DNA of 48,409 nucleotides from Candidatus Paralachnospira avium. GTDB taxonomy: Bacteria > Bacillota > Clostridia > Lachnospirales > Lachnospiraceae. Positions 16,365 to 24,796 of this stretch are shown one piece after another. Location: positions 1 to 48,409 of the forward strand of contig CAJFUL010000017.1 of assembly GCA_904420245.1 (NCBI GenBank), read 5' to 3'. Position 1 is the stretch's first letter, and each line of letters starts with the position of its first letter. A model generated the notes under the pieces. The model was not told where the DNA came from, ran no database searches, and saw only the letters and a list, made by a program, of their open reading frames with translations. The translations under genes were made by a program, and so were the position numbers.

Positions 16365-17246
16365 ATGGAATATGCAGTACGGGATAAGCAATGGGTAAAA
16401 TACGGTCTGTGCGGAGTGGGCGCTCTGATCTATGCGGCGGGGATGAACTTGTTCGTGTCCCCCATGGGATTTTACGCCAGCGGGCTCATGGGGATCAGCC
16501 AGATCATCCAGGCCATTGCCGCGGACCGTTTCCACATCGTATCGGAGAGCATCAATCTCAGCGCTGTCCTTTATTTTCTTCTGAACCTGCCGCTGTTCAT
16601 CCTGGCCATGCGCAGCATAGGGCGGCGGTTCCTTTTGAAGACGGGGCTCAACGTGGTCCTCACGGCCTTGTTCATCAATCTGATCCCCATACCGGAGATA
16701 CCGGTCATAAATGAGCGCCTCACCTGCGCCGTCATCGGCGGCATCTGCTGCGGAGCCGGGATCGGACTTACTCTCCGGGCCGGAGGCAGTACAGGCGGAA
16801 CCGACATACTGGGCATCTATTTTGCCAGAAAGAGCCATGATTTCAGTGTGGGACGGCTGAATCTCCTGATCAACGGAGTGATCTATGTGGTGTGTATCCT
16901 GCTGTTTGACGTGTCGGTGGCAGTCCACTGCATCATATACGCGGTATTTTCTTCCATGATCGTGGACCGGGTCCATACCCAGAGCATCAATATGGAGGCG
17001 CTGATCTTCACCAGGACAGGAGGAGAAGAGATCTGCAGGAGGATCATCACAGAGCTGAACAGGAGCGCCACGCTGTGGAAAGGAGTGGGCGGCTACACGG
17101 AGAAGGATACGGAGATCATATATTCCGTCCTGTCCAAATATGAGGCGGCCATCCTGCGCCGCATGGTGCGGGAAGTGGACGGCAGCGCCTTTGTGGTCCT
17201 GCGGGAGGGCTGTCATATTTCGGGAAATTTCCAAAAACACCTGTAA
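16365..17246 (+). CDS. YitT family membrane protein
   Basis: The 293-residue product has about five or six N-terminal membrane helices (GVGALIYAAGMNLFVSPMGF, SAVLYFLLNLPLFILAM, CAVIGGICCGAGIGLTL with GGSTGGTDI, LLINGVIYVVCILLF). A C-terminal soluble DUF2179 domain follows (about 210-293: MEALIFTRTGGEEICRRII; ATLWKGVGGYTEKDTEIIYS). This is the standard YitT layout. The family is widespread in Firmicutes and its transport substrate is not firmly established. A GAAGGAGGGAG site lies about 10 nt before the ATG. The gene stands alone between a terminator and the dhaK promoter. Confidence 0.88.
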   Translation: MEYAVRDKQWVKYGLCGVGALIYAAGMNLFVSPMGFYASGLMGISQIIQAIAADRFHIVSESINLSAVLYFLLNLPLFILAMRSIGRRFLLKTGLNVVLTALFINLIPIPEIPVINERLTCAVIGGICCGAGIGLTLRAGGSTGGTDILGIYFARKSHDFSVGRLNLLINGVIYVVCILLFDVSVAVHCIIYAVFSSMIVDRVHTQSINMEALIFTRTGGEEICRRIITELNRSATLWKGVGGYTEKDTEIIYSVLSKYEAAILRRMVREVDGSAFVVLREGCHISGNFQKHL

Positions 17247-17332
17247 TATGTCTCATTATGATACAGAATGGAGGCGGAGACGCGGGGAAAGAAATTTCTC
17301 ATAAATTTTTCACAAATGACGAAAAAAAAGCG

Positions 17333-17391
17333 TTGCGAATCCAGGTCGATGTGCTATAATGAGAAATATAAGAATGTATTATAATGATACA
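17333..17391 (+). promoter_or_regulatory. dhaK promoter region with possible operator
   Basis: TTGCGA (17333-17338), 16 nt, TATAAT (17355-17360). Downstream, TGTAT (17375-17379) and ATACA (17387-17391) are inverted arms with a 7-nt spacer inside the leader, a possible regulator site. A second TATAAT-like box lies between the arms. Confidence 0.5.
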
Positions 17392-17419
17392 GCCAGATTT
17401 AGGAAAGGAAAGCAGGATT

Positions 17420-18421
17420 ATGAAAAAAATTATCAACAATCCGGACAATGTAGTTGAAGAGATGCTCCACGGACTGGCTATGGCCAATCCGGCTGTGATC
17501 CACAGCGAGGGTCTTGGCGTGATCTCCAGGAAAGAGAAGTCTGCAAAAGTAGGCCTGGTATCCGGAGGCGGCAGCGGCCATGAGCCTGCCCATGCGGGAT
17601 ATGTAGGCAAGGGTATGCTGGATGCGGCTGTTGCGGGCAATGTATTTTCTTCTCCCGACCCGGAGAGGATCCAGGAGGGCATCCGCCAGGCCAACGGCGG
17701 CAAGGGCGTCCTGATGATCATCAAGAACTATTCCGGTGACAATATGAACTTCTCCATGGCTGCCGAGCTGGCGGAGATGGAGGATGACATTGAAGTGGAT
17801 TCCGTCGTGGTCAAAGACGACGTGGCTGTGGAGGACAGCACCTTCTCCACCGGACGCCGCGGGATCGCCGGAACCGTATTCGTACATAAGATCGCCGGAG
17901 CCAAGGCTGAGGCGGGCGCTTCTCTTCCGGAAGTAAAGGCGGCGGCAGAGAAGGCCATCAAGAACCTGCGCAGCATGGGCATGTCCATGAGCGCCTGCAC
18001 CATTCCGGCCGTAGGAAAGCCCGGATTTGTGCTGGGTGAGAACGAGATGGAGATCGGCATGGGCATCCACGGCGAGCCCGGCATCAGCAAATGCGATATG
18101 AAGCCTTCCAAGGAGATCGCCCAGATCCTTCTGGACAAGATCCTGGAGGACTACAAAGCTTCCGGAATTGAGACGGAAGGCGCGGAAGTGGCGCTGATGG
18201 TCAATGGCCTGGGTGCGACTCCCCTGATGGAGCTCTACATCTTGAACGGCGACGTACAGGCTTATCTGGCTGAAAAAGGCATCAAGGTCTACAGGACTTT
18301 TGTGGGCAATTACATGACGGCTCTGGAGATGGCCGGCTGCTCCCTGACGCTCCTGAAACTGGATGACGAGCTGAAGGAGCTTCTGGATGCGCCCAGCGAA
18401 GCGCCTGGATTCCGGGTATAA
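17420..18421 (+). CDS. dhaK: Dihydroxyacetone kinase, DhaK substrate-binding subunit
   Basis: The 333-residue DhaK binds dihydroxyacetone covalently through a histidine. The phosphate and substrate loop is VGLVSGGGSGHEPAHAGYVG (about 43-62), and the hemiaminal-forming histidine lies in EIGMGIHGEPG (His217). DVAVEDSTFSTGRRGIAG and LMVNGLGATPLMELYI are further family signatures. ATG 17420 is chosen over 17384 for its GGAAAGGAAAG site and the usual KKIINNP start. dhaL follows 72 nt downstream, past a hairpin. The third subunit of PTS-dependent kinases, DhaM, is not in the window; it may be elsewhere, or a general phosphoryl donor may serve. Confidence 0.95.
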   Translation: MKKIINNPDNVVEEMLHGLAMANPAVIHSEGLGVISRKEKSAKVGLVSGGGSGHEPAHAGYVGKGMLDAAVAGNVFSSPDPERIQEGIRQANGGKGVLMIIKNYSGDNMNFSMAAELAEMEDDIEVDSVVVKDDVAVEDSTFSTGRRGIAGTVFVHKIAGAKAEAGASLPEVKAAAEKAIKNLRSMGMSMSACTIPAVGKPGFVLGENEMEIGMGIHGEPGISKCDMKPSKEIAQILLDKILEDYKASGIETEGAEVALMVNGLGATPLMELYILNGDVQAYLAEKGIKVYRTFVGNYMTALEMAGCSLTLLKLDDELKELLDAPSEAPGFRV

Positions 18422-18436
18422 GATCAAATATGCAAA

Positions 18437-18467
18437 ACAGCCGGCAGAAGTGGTTCCTGCCGGCTGT
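18437..18467 (+). ncRNA. Stem-loop between dhaK and dhaL
   Basis: ACAGCCGGCAG (18437-18447) and CTGCCGGCTGT (18457-18467) form a perfect 11-bp stem with a 9-nt loop. No U tract follows (CCATCGAAAAAAAGG), so it is not a classic terminator. It may stabilise the dhaK message or set the dhaK:dhaL ratio. Confidence 0.6.
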
Positions 18468-18493
18468 CCATCGAAAAAAAGGAGGAAAATTCC

Positions 18494-19138
18494 ATGGGAT
18501 TTCAACTTACGAGCAAAGATTATGTGGAGTATCTGAAAAAGGCATATGTCAGGATCCATGAAAACGGAGATTATATCACATCGCTGGATGCGGCCACCGG
18601 AGACGGGGATCACTGGGCCAATATCAACAGCGGTTTTGGAAAACTCAATGAAATGGCCGGAGAGCTGGAGAGCCTGAGCCTGTTTGACCTGTTCAAGCAG
18701 ATCGGGAAGACCATGATGTCCGTGATCGGAGGTTCTTCAGGCGTGCTTTACGGCAGCGCATATCTGGCGGCGGCCAAGACTCTGAAGGAGAAAGAGACCA
18801 TTGACAGCCAGGCTCTGTGCGGCGTGCTGGAGGCCATGCTGGAGGCCATGATGTCCAGAGGAAATACGCAGCCCGGCTGGAAGACCATGATCGATACGCT
18901 GTATCCGGCTGTGGAGTGCTATAAGAAATGCCTGGCTGACGGCGTTTCCGAAGCAGAGACTGTGGATCAGGTGAAGAAGGCTGCCATGGACGGCGCGGAG
19001 AGCACCAGGGGCATGGAAGCCGTGAGAGGACGCGCCAGCTATCAGGCTGACAAGGGCGTGGGCCATCTGGATCCCGGCGCGGTCACCATGTCTTATCAGA
19101 TCGAGATCCTCATGGACTGTGTAAAAGAGAAACTGTGA
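18494..19138 (+). CDS. dhaL: Dihydroxyacetone kinase, DhaL ADP-binding subunit
   Basis: The 214-residue all-helical subunit carries the nucleotide with Mg2+ bound by the aspartates of DAATGDGDHWANINSGFG (about 33-50). It also has GGSSGVLYGSAYL (about 80-92) and the C-terminal RGRASYQADKGVGHLDPGAV, all standard DhaL signatures. AAAGGAGG precedes the ATG. With DhaK it phosphorylates dihydroxyacetone to dihydroxyacetone phosphate. Thirteen bases separate it from the regulator downstream. Confidence 0.95.
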   Translation: MGFQLTSKDYVEYLKKAYVRIHENGDYITSLDAATGDGDHWANINSGFGKLNEMAGELESLSLFDLFKQIGKTMMSVIGGSSGVLYGSAYLAAAKTLKEKETIDSQALCGVLEAMLEAMMSRGNTQPGWKTMIDTLYPAVECYKKCLADGVSEAETVDQVKKAAMDGAESTRGMEAVRGRASYQADKGVGHLDPGAVTMSYQIEILMDCVKEKL

Positions 19139-19150
19139 TGGAGTAAACAG

Positions 19151-20860
19151 ATGGAAAGAGAAATTTTGCCGGTCAGCCAGACCCTTTTGGAAACCATTAA
19201 AGAATCGGTGGAGAACTTTGCGGAGATGATCGCGAGGACCATGGATGCGGACGTTCTCATCGTGGACAATAATCTGAATGTGGTTGGGAAGACCGGCTTA
19301 TATTTCCGTCTGTATTCTCCTGTGGACCTGCAGTGCATCATCGGGCAGGTGCTTTTAGGACAGAAAAGGATATTGGCAGAAGACCGGAAAAACCAGGAGT
19401 CCTGCAAACGGTGCCCCGCGTACGGGGAGTGCCGGATCGCGGGCCTGATCGGAGTTCCGGTCTTTTATGATGGGCGGATCATAGGCGCTCTGGCCCTGAT
19501 CCTGCCGAAGCACAGGGTGCCGGAGCTTTTCCGGGAGCCGGAGAAGACGGCGCAGATCCTGGAAAATATGACGGCGCTCATGACCGACAGCCTTCGTTAT
19601 AATGATGAATACAGCGTCATACGGCGGGAGAGCCTGGAAAAGGAGCAGGTGCTGGACAGCCTGGATGTGGGAGTCGTCTATACGGATAATATGGGAGTGA
19701 TCCAGTACTGCAACAGGGCGTTCCGGGAGCTTTTCGGGATCCGGGACAGCTGCCGGGGGGAAAACCTGCTGGTGCTCCTGCCCCACCGGATCCTGCGGGA
19801 CTATCTGCAGGACCGGGCTCCGATCCGGAATCTGAAGGTCTCCATGGAGCATGGAGGCTGCCAGTTTTTCGGCTTCCTGACCTGCACCGAGTCCATGGTG
19901 TACGGGGACAGCAAGAGGCTGATCTTCAGCTTTCGCTCCATCTCCAACATCTGGGCGGACGCCAGCGCGGCGGGGAACGGCTCCATGGTGACCTTGGAGT
20001 GGTGTAGAGGATGGCTTTTTGAGGATGGCTTTTTGGAGCAGGCCAAGGCACTGGCCGTCACGGACCAGCCGGTCCTGATCCAGGGACCTCAGGACAGCAT
20101 CAATGAAATGGCGGCCAAGGCGGTGTGCAATTATTCGGACAGGAGCGCCATGGGCATGGTGAATGTCTACTGCAACAATATTTACCGGGAGTTTTTCGAG
20201 CAGTTCCTCTTCAGCCGTTTCGGAGAGATCCAGAGGGCCAATCACGGTACGTTGGTCCTGTATCATGTGGACAATCTGCCGCTGTATCTCCAGGAGCGGC
20301 TTCTGGAATTCATCAAGACGAAGGAGCTTTTGCTGGATGATTCCCAGGTCCTGAAATGCGACGTGCGCCTTATCATCACCACGGTCAAGAATCTGAAGGA
20401 GCTGTGCGACCGGGGCTTCTTTCTGGAGGAGCTGTATTACCGGCTGGAAAAATCGGCGCTGGTCCTTCCGGCAGTCCAGAAGAACAGGACCAGGCTGGCG
20501 GCCCTTTTGGATTCCGGTCTGGAATTTTATAAGACCAAATATGAAAAGCCGGGGGTCGTTCTCAGCAAGGAAGCGAAGCTGAAGCTTTTGAACAGGAGCT
20601 GGGGGGATGATCCCAACGAGATCGAAAAGACGCTGGAGCGTATCGTCAGGAACCATGAGGGGACGGTCACGGAGAAGGATCTGATGTCCATGGGCCTTTA
20701 CAAGTCCAGCGGCGAGGGGATCTCCGCCATCAGCGAGATGGAGCGGGAAAAGATAGAAAAGCTCTTAAATGCCGGATACAGTAAGGTGGATATTGCCAAG
20801 ATCCTGGGCATCGGCCGGGCGACGCTGTACCGGAAAATGGCAGAATACCATTTAAAATAA
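19151..20860 (+). CDS. dhaR: DhaR-like transcription regulator with degenerate AAA+ domain
   Basis: The 569-residue protein has a GAF-like sensor (about 10-150) with the cysteines ESCKRCPAYGEC, a PAS domain (about 168-270, GVVYTDNMGVIQYCNRAF), an AAA+ domain of the sigma-54 activator type (about 285-480) and a Fis-type helix-turn-helix (SKVDIAKILGIGRATLYRKM, at the C-terminus). In the AAA+ domain the Walker A loop is replaced by GPQDSIN, the GAFTGA loop is absent and the Walker B acidic pair is altered (LVLYHVDNLP), so it should neither hydrolyse ATP nor open sigma-54 polymerase. E. coli DhaR has this architecture and is controlled by binding DhaK or DhaL. The position 13 nt after dhaL supports that identity; the name is inferred. 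Confidence 0.7.
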   Translation: MEREILPVSQTLLETIKESVENFAEMIARTMDADVLIVDNNLNVVGKTGLYFRLYSPVDLQCIIGQVLLGQKRILAEDRKNQESCKRCPAYGECRIAGLIGVPVFYDGRIIGALALILPKHRVPELFREPEKTAQILENMTALMTDSLRYNDEYSVIRRESLEKEQVLDSLDVGVVYTDNMGVIQYCNRAFRELFGIRDSCRGENLLVLLPHRILRDYLQDRAPIRNLKVSMEHGGCQFFGFLTCTESMVYGDSKRLIFSFRSISNIWADASAAGNGSMVTLEWCRGWLFEDGFLEQAKALAVTDQPVLIQGPQDSINEMAAKAVCNYSDRSAMGMVNVYCNNIYREFFEQFLFSRFGEIQRANHGTLVLYHVDNLPLYLQERLLEFIKTKELLLDDSQVLKCDVRLIITTVKNLKELCDRGFFLEELYYRLEKSALVLPAVQKNRTRLAALLDSGLEFYKTKYEKPGVVLSKEAKLKLLNRSWGDDPNEIEKTLERIVRNHEGTVTEKDLMSMGLYKSSGEGISAISEMEREKIEKLLNAGYSKVDIAKILGIGRATLYRKMAEYHLK

Positions 20861-20887
20861 TTATGGAAATGCATAAGTGATAAGTAT

Positions 20888-20916
20888 TTGCTGCTTATAA
20901 AGGGATGCGCTAGAAT
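20888..20916 (+). promoter_or_regulatory. sigma-A promoter of the aldo/keto reductase gene
   Basis: TTGCTG (20888-20893), 17 nt, TAGAAT (20911-20916), 27 nt before the ATG at 20943. Confidence 0.6.
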
Positions 20917-20942
20917 AGATGAGGAGGAAAGGAGAAGGGATT

Positions 20943-22070
20943 ATGGCGGATAAGAAACTGGGCTTTGGTCTGATGAGGCTTCCTCTTACGGATCCCAACC
21001 AGGCGGGAAGCATTGATCTGGAGCAGATGGAGCAAATGGTGGATACTTTTTTGGAGAGGGGCTTTACTTATTTTGATACGGCCTGGATGTACTGTGGCTT
21101 TCAGAGCGAAAATGCGGTCAGGGAAGCGTTGGTAAAGCGGCATCCCAGGGACAGCTATACACTGGCTACCAAGCTTCACGGAGCTTTCATCAAGACGAAG
21201 GAAGACCGGGACGCGATCTTCAAGGAACAGCTGAAGAAGACCGGCGCAGATCATTTTGATTATTATCTTCTCCATGATGTGGGATACGATCATTATAAGA
21301 AATATACGGAGCTGGACTGCTTCCGGTGGCTGGAGGAAAAGAAGCGGCAGGGACTTGCGGGGCATATCGGCTTTTCCTACCATGACAACGCGGAGCTTTT
21401 GGATAAAGTGCTGACGGAGCATCCGGAGATCGAGTTCGTCCAGCTCCAGCTGAATTATCTGGACTGGGACAGCAACGCGATCCAGTCCAGGAAGTGCTAT
21501 GAGACGGTGACGAAGCACGGAAAACCGGTCTTTGTCATGGAACCGGTGAAAGGCGGGACTCTGGCCAGGGTGCCGGAAGAGGTGGAGAAGGCGTTCAAGG
21601 CTTACGCACCGGATATGTCGATACCCTCCTGGGCTATCCGCTTCGCGGCCAGCCTGGACAATGTAAAGATCGTATTGAGCGGGATGAGCAATATGGAGCA
21701 GCTTTTGGACAATACCGGGTATATGGGGGATTTTAAGCCTCTGGATCAGGAAGAGCGGGCCCTCATCCAAAAGGCGGTGGAAGCCATCAACGCCGGCATA
21801 GCGATCCCCTGCACAGGCTGTTCCTACTGCACGGAGGGATGTCCTCAGAATATCGCGATCCCCAAATATTTCTCCCTGTACAATGCGGACAAGCAGGAGA
21901 CGGAGGCCAAGCGCTGGAGACCTCAGGGAGAGTATTATGATCGTTTGACGGCCGTTTTCGGAAAGGCCAGCGACTGCATCCAGTGCGGCCAGTGCGAGGA
22001 AGCATGTCCTCAGCATCTTCCCATCATCGAGCATCTGAAAGAAGTAGCCGCGTATTTTGAAAAGGATTGA
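20943..22070 (+). CDS. Aldo/keto reductase with C-terminal 4Fe-4S ferredoxin domain
   Basis: The 375-residue product has an N-terminal AKR barrel: [20 protein letters not shown] with the catalytic Asp and Tyr, ATKLHG with the catalytic Lys, YLLHDV with the His, and GMSNMEQL near the cofactor site. A C-terminal domain (about 290-375) has two cysteine clusters, [12 protein letters not shown] and [12 protein letters not shown], each suited to one 4Fe-4S cluster. This fusion is common in anaerobes, where it may link NAD(P)H or ferredoxin to carbonyl reduction; the substrate is unknown. ATG 20943 follows GGAGGAAAGGAGAAGGG. It is a single-gene transcript ended by a strong terminator. Confidence 0.9.
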   Translation: MADKKLGFGLMRLPLTDPNQAGSIDLEQMEQMVDTFLERGFTYFDTAWMYCGFQSENAVREALVKRHPRDSYTLATKLHGAFIKTKEDRDAIFKEQLKKTGADHFDYYLLHDVGYDHYKKYTELDCFRWLEEKKRQGLAGHIGFSYHDNAELLDKVLTEHPEIEFVQLQLNYLDWDSNAIQSRKCYETVTKHGKPVFVMEPVKGGTLARVPEEVEKAFKAYAPDMSIPSWAIRFAASLDNVKIVLSGMSNMEQLLDNTGYMGDFKPLDQEERALIQKAVEAINAGIAIPCTGCSYCTEGCPQNIAIPKYFSLYNADKQETEAKRWRPQGEYYDRLTAVFGKASDCIQCGQCEEACPQHLPIIEHLKEVAAYFEKD

Positions 22071-22110
22071 GGAAACGGCGGGCCTGTGAAGGCTCCTTAA
22101 AAGACAGGAA

Positions 22111-22145
22111 AGGCGGACCTTCCATCCGGAAGGCCCGCCTTTTTG
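22111..22145 (+). terminator. Intrinsic terminator after the aldo/keto reductase gene
   Basis: AGGCGGACCTTCC (22111-22123) pairs with GGAAGGCCCGCCT (22128-22140), one mismatch, 4-nt loop, then TTTTGC. Confidence 0.8.
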
Positions 22146-22147
22146 CT

Positions 22148-22246
22148 CAATAGGAAACTTCGTTTCCATAGAACAAAATACTCCGTGGGAGCGCACTGCG
22201 GCGGAAGGGAAGTCTGCCGCTCATGCGGCCCGCCGCAGGCGGAGGA
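22148..22246 (+). repeat. Dispersed intergenic repeat, copy R3 (best preserved)
   Basis: It begins CAATAGGAAACTTCGTTTCC with the perfect hairpin GGAAAC-TTC-GTTTCC (22153-22167), then ATAGAAC, CTCCGTGGGAGCGCACTGCG, and the second palindromic block GCGGCGGAAGGGAAG with CTGCCGCTCATGCGG. It lies between two convergent genes. Related copies: R1 11878, R2 16100, R4 25589, R5 32977. Confidence 0.7.
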
Positions 22247-22248
22247 TC

Positions 22249-22959
22249 TTATTTGGATTCGTACAAAGTCTGGTAGAGGTTTTCGCTCAAACGGTCCGCA
22301 TAGCTTTCGTCCAGGGAGGGATACTCCCGCATCAGGTATCCGCGGATCAGATCCAGCCGCTTCAGGCAGAGGATCTCCTCCTGGGGGATCTCTCCTTCAT
22401 TGGCCTCGATGGTATGATCGATCTGGTCTCCGTCATAGGTGTCCAGGAACCATTTGAGGACGCCGGCTTCAAATTCGGCGTCTTCGTGCATCTTCTGCCG
22501 GTAGTCCCTGGCTTTCCACAGGGAGAAGATGCCGATGATGAGAAAGGCGGCGGTGATGATCCACAGAGCCGCATACATGACCGGCTGGCTGTCCCAGGTC
22601 AGGGGAATGGGGATCACATGGAAGGTGCAGAGCAGGAGAAGGGCCGCCACCAAAAGGCCCACCGTCAGGAAAGAAAATGCAGAAGAAGAGTTCTCCTGAT
22701 ACCGTTCCCCGTTTCCTACAAAGCTCCTGACAGGCTCGTCCGCTTCCTCCTCCTCTTCCTCGGAAGGCTCCTGCTCCATGAAAATGGCCAGGAGGGCGGA
22801 GGCTCTGTCATACTGGTCTTCCGGTATGAAAATCTGGTAAAGATCCGATTCTTCGTCGTATTTTTTTACTGCGTCTACCCCTGAATAGGTCAGAAATTCC
22901 AGGATCCGGGAGATGGCTTCCGATTCATTGGAGACCAGAGGGGTCATATTCTGTTCCAT
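22249..22959 (-). CDS. Hypothetical membrane protein with two central helices
   Basis: The 236-residue protein is on the minus strand. The N-terminal part (about 1-65) is soluble and resembles small DUF2007-like folds (SGVDAVKKYDEESDLYQIFI). An acidic linker PSEEEEEEADEP is followed by two hydrophobic helices (about 95-118 and 128-150: FSFLTVGLLVAALLLLC; VMYAALWIITAAFLIIGIF) and a charged C-terminal helical domain. I do not recognise a named family. It has a good promoter (22988-23016) and is divergent from rlmH, with which it shares a short regulatory gap. Confidence 0.7.
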   Translation of the reverse strand: MEQNMTPLVSNESEAISRILEFLTYSGVDAVKKYDEESDLYQIFIPEDQYDRASALLAIFMEQEPSEEEEEEADEPVRSFVGNGERYQENSSSAFSFLTVGLLVAALLLLCTFHVIPIPLTWDSQPVMYAALWIITAAFLIIGIFSLWKARDYRQKMHEDAEFEAGVLKWFLDTYDGDQIDHTIEANEGEIPQEEILCLKRLDLIRGYLMREYPSLDESYADRLSENLYQTLYESK

Positions 22960-22987
22960 AGTTTTTTCCCTTTCTTATACTGCCTTT

Positions 22988-23016
22988 ATTATAGTATATG
23001 GGAGGAAAGATGACAA
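22988..23016 (-). promoter_or_regulatory. sigma-A promoter for the minus-strand membrane protein
   Basis: On the minus strand TTGTCA (23016-23011), 17 nt, TATAAT (22993-22988). It sits back to back with the rlmH promoter. Confidence 0.65.
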
Positions 23017-23023
23017 CCTTCCG

Positions 23024-23052
23024 TTGAGGTTTTCTTCTTTTTTATATATAAT
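23024..23052 (+). promoter_or_regulatory. sigma-A promoter of rlmH
   Basis: TTGAGG (23024-23029), 17 nt, TATAAT (23047-23052), followed after 28 nt by the rlmH start. Confidence 0.6.
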
Positions 23053-23080
23053 CAGAAATATACAGAAAGAGGAGACAGGA

Positions 23081-23560
23081 ATGAAGATCACGATTTTGGC
23101 GGTTGGGAAAGTAAAAGAAAAGTTTTATGTCCAGGCCATCGCGGAGTATGCCAAGCGGCTGAGCCGCTACTGCAGGCTGGAGATCATCGAGGTGGCCGAT
23201 GAAAAGACGCCGGACGGAGCTGGAGAAGGAGCCGTCAAGAAGATCAAGGAGCGGGAGGGAGAGCGTCTCCTGGCCCATGTGAAAGACGGGATGTATCTGA
23301 TCGCCCTGGCCATCGACGGAAAGGAACAGAGCTCGCAGGAGCTGGCCGGGAGGATCTCCGGTCTGGCGCTCCGGGGAGAGAGCCATCTGGCCTTTGTGAT
23401 CGGAGGATCTCTGGGACTTTCGGACCAGGTGCTGGCGGAAGCCAGGGAAAGGTGGAGCTTTTCCAGGCTGACCTTTCCTCACCAGCTGATGCGGGTGATC
23501 CTGCTGGAGCAGATCTACCGGGGATTCCGGATCATCAACGGAGAGCCGTATCACAAATAA
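23081..23560 (+). CDS. rlmH: 23S rRNA (pseudouridine1915-N3)-methyltransferase RlmH
   Basis: The 159-residue SPOUT enzyme methylates pseudouridine 1915 in helix 69 of 23S rRNA using S-adenosylmethionine. It starts MKITILAVGKVKEKFYVQAI, has LIALAIDGKEQSS (about 74-86) and the knot signature FVIGGSLGLSD (about 103-113), and ends with FPHQLMRVILLEQIYRGFRI and NGEPYHK, as the family does. Length is standard. ATG 23081 follows AGAGGAGA; an upstream in-frame start at 22913 would add an unrelated extension that overlaps the divergent gene. Confidence 0.97.
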   Translation: MKITILAVGKVKEKFYVQAIAEYAKRLSRYCRLEIIEVADEKTPDGAGEGAVKKIKEREGERLLAHVKDGMYLIALAIDGKEQSSQELAGRISGLALRGESHLAFVIGGSLGLSDQVLAEARERWSFSRLTFPHQLMRVILLEQIYRGFRIINGEPYHK

Positions 23561-23657
23561 AGGAATGATATAATGAAGAAAAGTGGCTTTCATGAATTTT
23601 TATTGCATGATCATAACACTGAAAATGCCTTGAAGCGAAAATAGACATAGGACAATT

Positions 23658-24170
23658 ATGAAAAAAATAAAGATCGTCCCATTAGTGGGGATAGAAATGG
23701 ATGATATAAAGATTGCGTTGTATTCTTCAAGAGAAGATGTGAAAAAATCATTGGGAGAGCCTTATAGCATATGGGATGATTCTCTGTATTATTTTAACAA
23801 TGAATTACGATTTGATCTTGACGATGACGGAAAAGTAGAATTTATTGAGTTTTTGGGGGCGGTTGACGGGGAACTGCAGCCGGTCATCTATGGCGTGCCT
23901 GCTTTTCAGATCAAGGCAGATATCTTGTACAAGATACTCAGGGAAGAGAACGGCGGAGATATTGACGATAGTGAAAATGGATATTCGTATGGATTCTTAA
24001 AGATCAGTGTCGGAGTATACCGCTCCTCCATTCCCAGAGATGTTGAAGAAATGATAAAGGAAGCAGATGAGGATGGAGAGCCAATGGATGAAGGAGAAAT
24101 GGAGGAGGAAAGACGAAAAGCGGACTACTGGGCTACGATCGGCATTGGTATCGAAGATTATTACAGATAG
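23658..24170 (+). CDS. Hypothetical protein, possible immunity-type
   Basis: The 170-residue acidic soluble protein is notably more AT-rich in codon use than the genes on either side, a sign of acquired DNA. It shows LVGIEMDDIKIALYSSREDV, then KKSLGEPY, YYFNNELRFDLDDDGKVEFI, a pattern I associate with small uncharacterised proteins near polymorphic toxin loci. The C-terminus is highly charged (DEDGEPMDEGEMEEERR). It is the first gene of the accessory region after rlmH. No weighty functional claim can be made. ATG 23658 has only a weak site (AGGACAATT) upstream. Confidence 0.55.
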   Translation: MKKIKIVPLVGIEMDDIKIALYSSREDVKKSLGEPYSIWDDSLYYFNNELRFDLDDDGKVEFIEFLGAVDGELQPVIYGVPAFQIKADILYKILREENGGDIDDSENGYSYGFLKISVGVYRSSIPRDVEEMIKEADEDGEPMDEGEMEEERRKADYWATIGIGIEDYYR

Positions 24171-24252
24171 TATGCGATGAGGATAGCGGATCAGATAAAA
24201 AATGTCCGTATGCAAAAGGAATATGCGCAGGAACAGGCGGCAGAGCCGGTGG

Positions 24253-24720
24253 ATGAAAGAGGGAAAAGTGGAAGAATACAGATATATTACGTTGATGGAA
24301 AAACCTGAATTAAAAGAAAAAGTTGCATATTGGTTCCATAGTAAATGGGGGATCCCAAAAGAGGCATATTTGGAATGTATGAATGCGTATTTGGATCATG
24401 AGACGGATTATGGCTGGTACTTTTGTCTTTGTGATGGGGAAATTGCTGCAGGCATGGGCGTGATTGAAAATGATTTTCATGACAGAAAGGACCTTGCCCC
24501 AAATGTATGTGCTGTCTATACAGAAGAGAACCACCGCGGCAGGGGGATCGCGGGGAATTTATTAAATATGGCCGTGGAGGATATGAGGAGTAAAGAAATA
24601 TCTCCTATTTACTTAGTAACGGATCTTATCGGTTTTTATGAAAGATATGGTTGGGAGTTTCTGTGCATGGTACAGGGAGACGGTGAACCTGAACTGACAA
24701 GAATGTATATCCATCATTAA
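24253..24720 (+). CDS. GNAT family N-acetyltransferase
   Basis: The 155-residue product has the GNAT core: GWYFCLCDGEIAAGMGVI (beta strands 2-3), NVCAVYTEENHRGRGIAGNL (about 94-113, acetyl-CoA pyrophosphate loop RGRGIAG), LVTDLIGFYERYGWEFLC (the typical fourth strand and FYERYGW). The start is uncertain: ATG 24253 is used; GTG 24268 has the better purine run (AGAGGGA) and ATG 24295 is also in frame. The target is unknown. It lies in the AT-rich accessory stretch. Confidence 0.8.
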   Translation: MKEGKVEEYRYITLMEKPELKEKVAYWFHSKWGIPKEAYLECMNAYLDHETDYGWYFCLCDGEIAAGMGVIENDFHDRKDLAPNVCAVYTEENHRGRGIAGNLLNMAVEDMRSKEISPIYLVTDLIGFYERYGWEFLCMVQGDGEPELTRMYIHH

Positions 24721-24796
24721 ACGGATATTTTTTTCACGGAAAGGATCCGGCAATTGTCAGCTTGCGAAATAGAACAAATCATCTATTTAAGGAGAT

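Noticed and set aside
18437-18467. Terminator between dhaK and dhaL
   Set aside because: The stem is perfect but no T tract follows; it is listed as a structured RNA element instead.
19151-20860. Functional sigma-54 activator and a sigma-54 promoter for dhaKL
   Set aside because: Walker A and GAFTGA are missing, and no GG-N10-GC type sigma-54 promoter was seen upstream of dhaK, which has a sigma-A-like promoter.
23573-23644. 23-codon ORF between rlmH and the next gene (MKKSGFHEFLLHDHNTENAL...)
   Set aside because: It could be a fragment of a larger protein, but it is too short to support as a gene.
24177-24308. 43-residue ORF before the GNAT gene
   Set aside because: It has no ribosome site, overlaps the acetyltransferase frame, and shows no recognisable domain.
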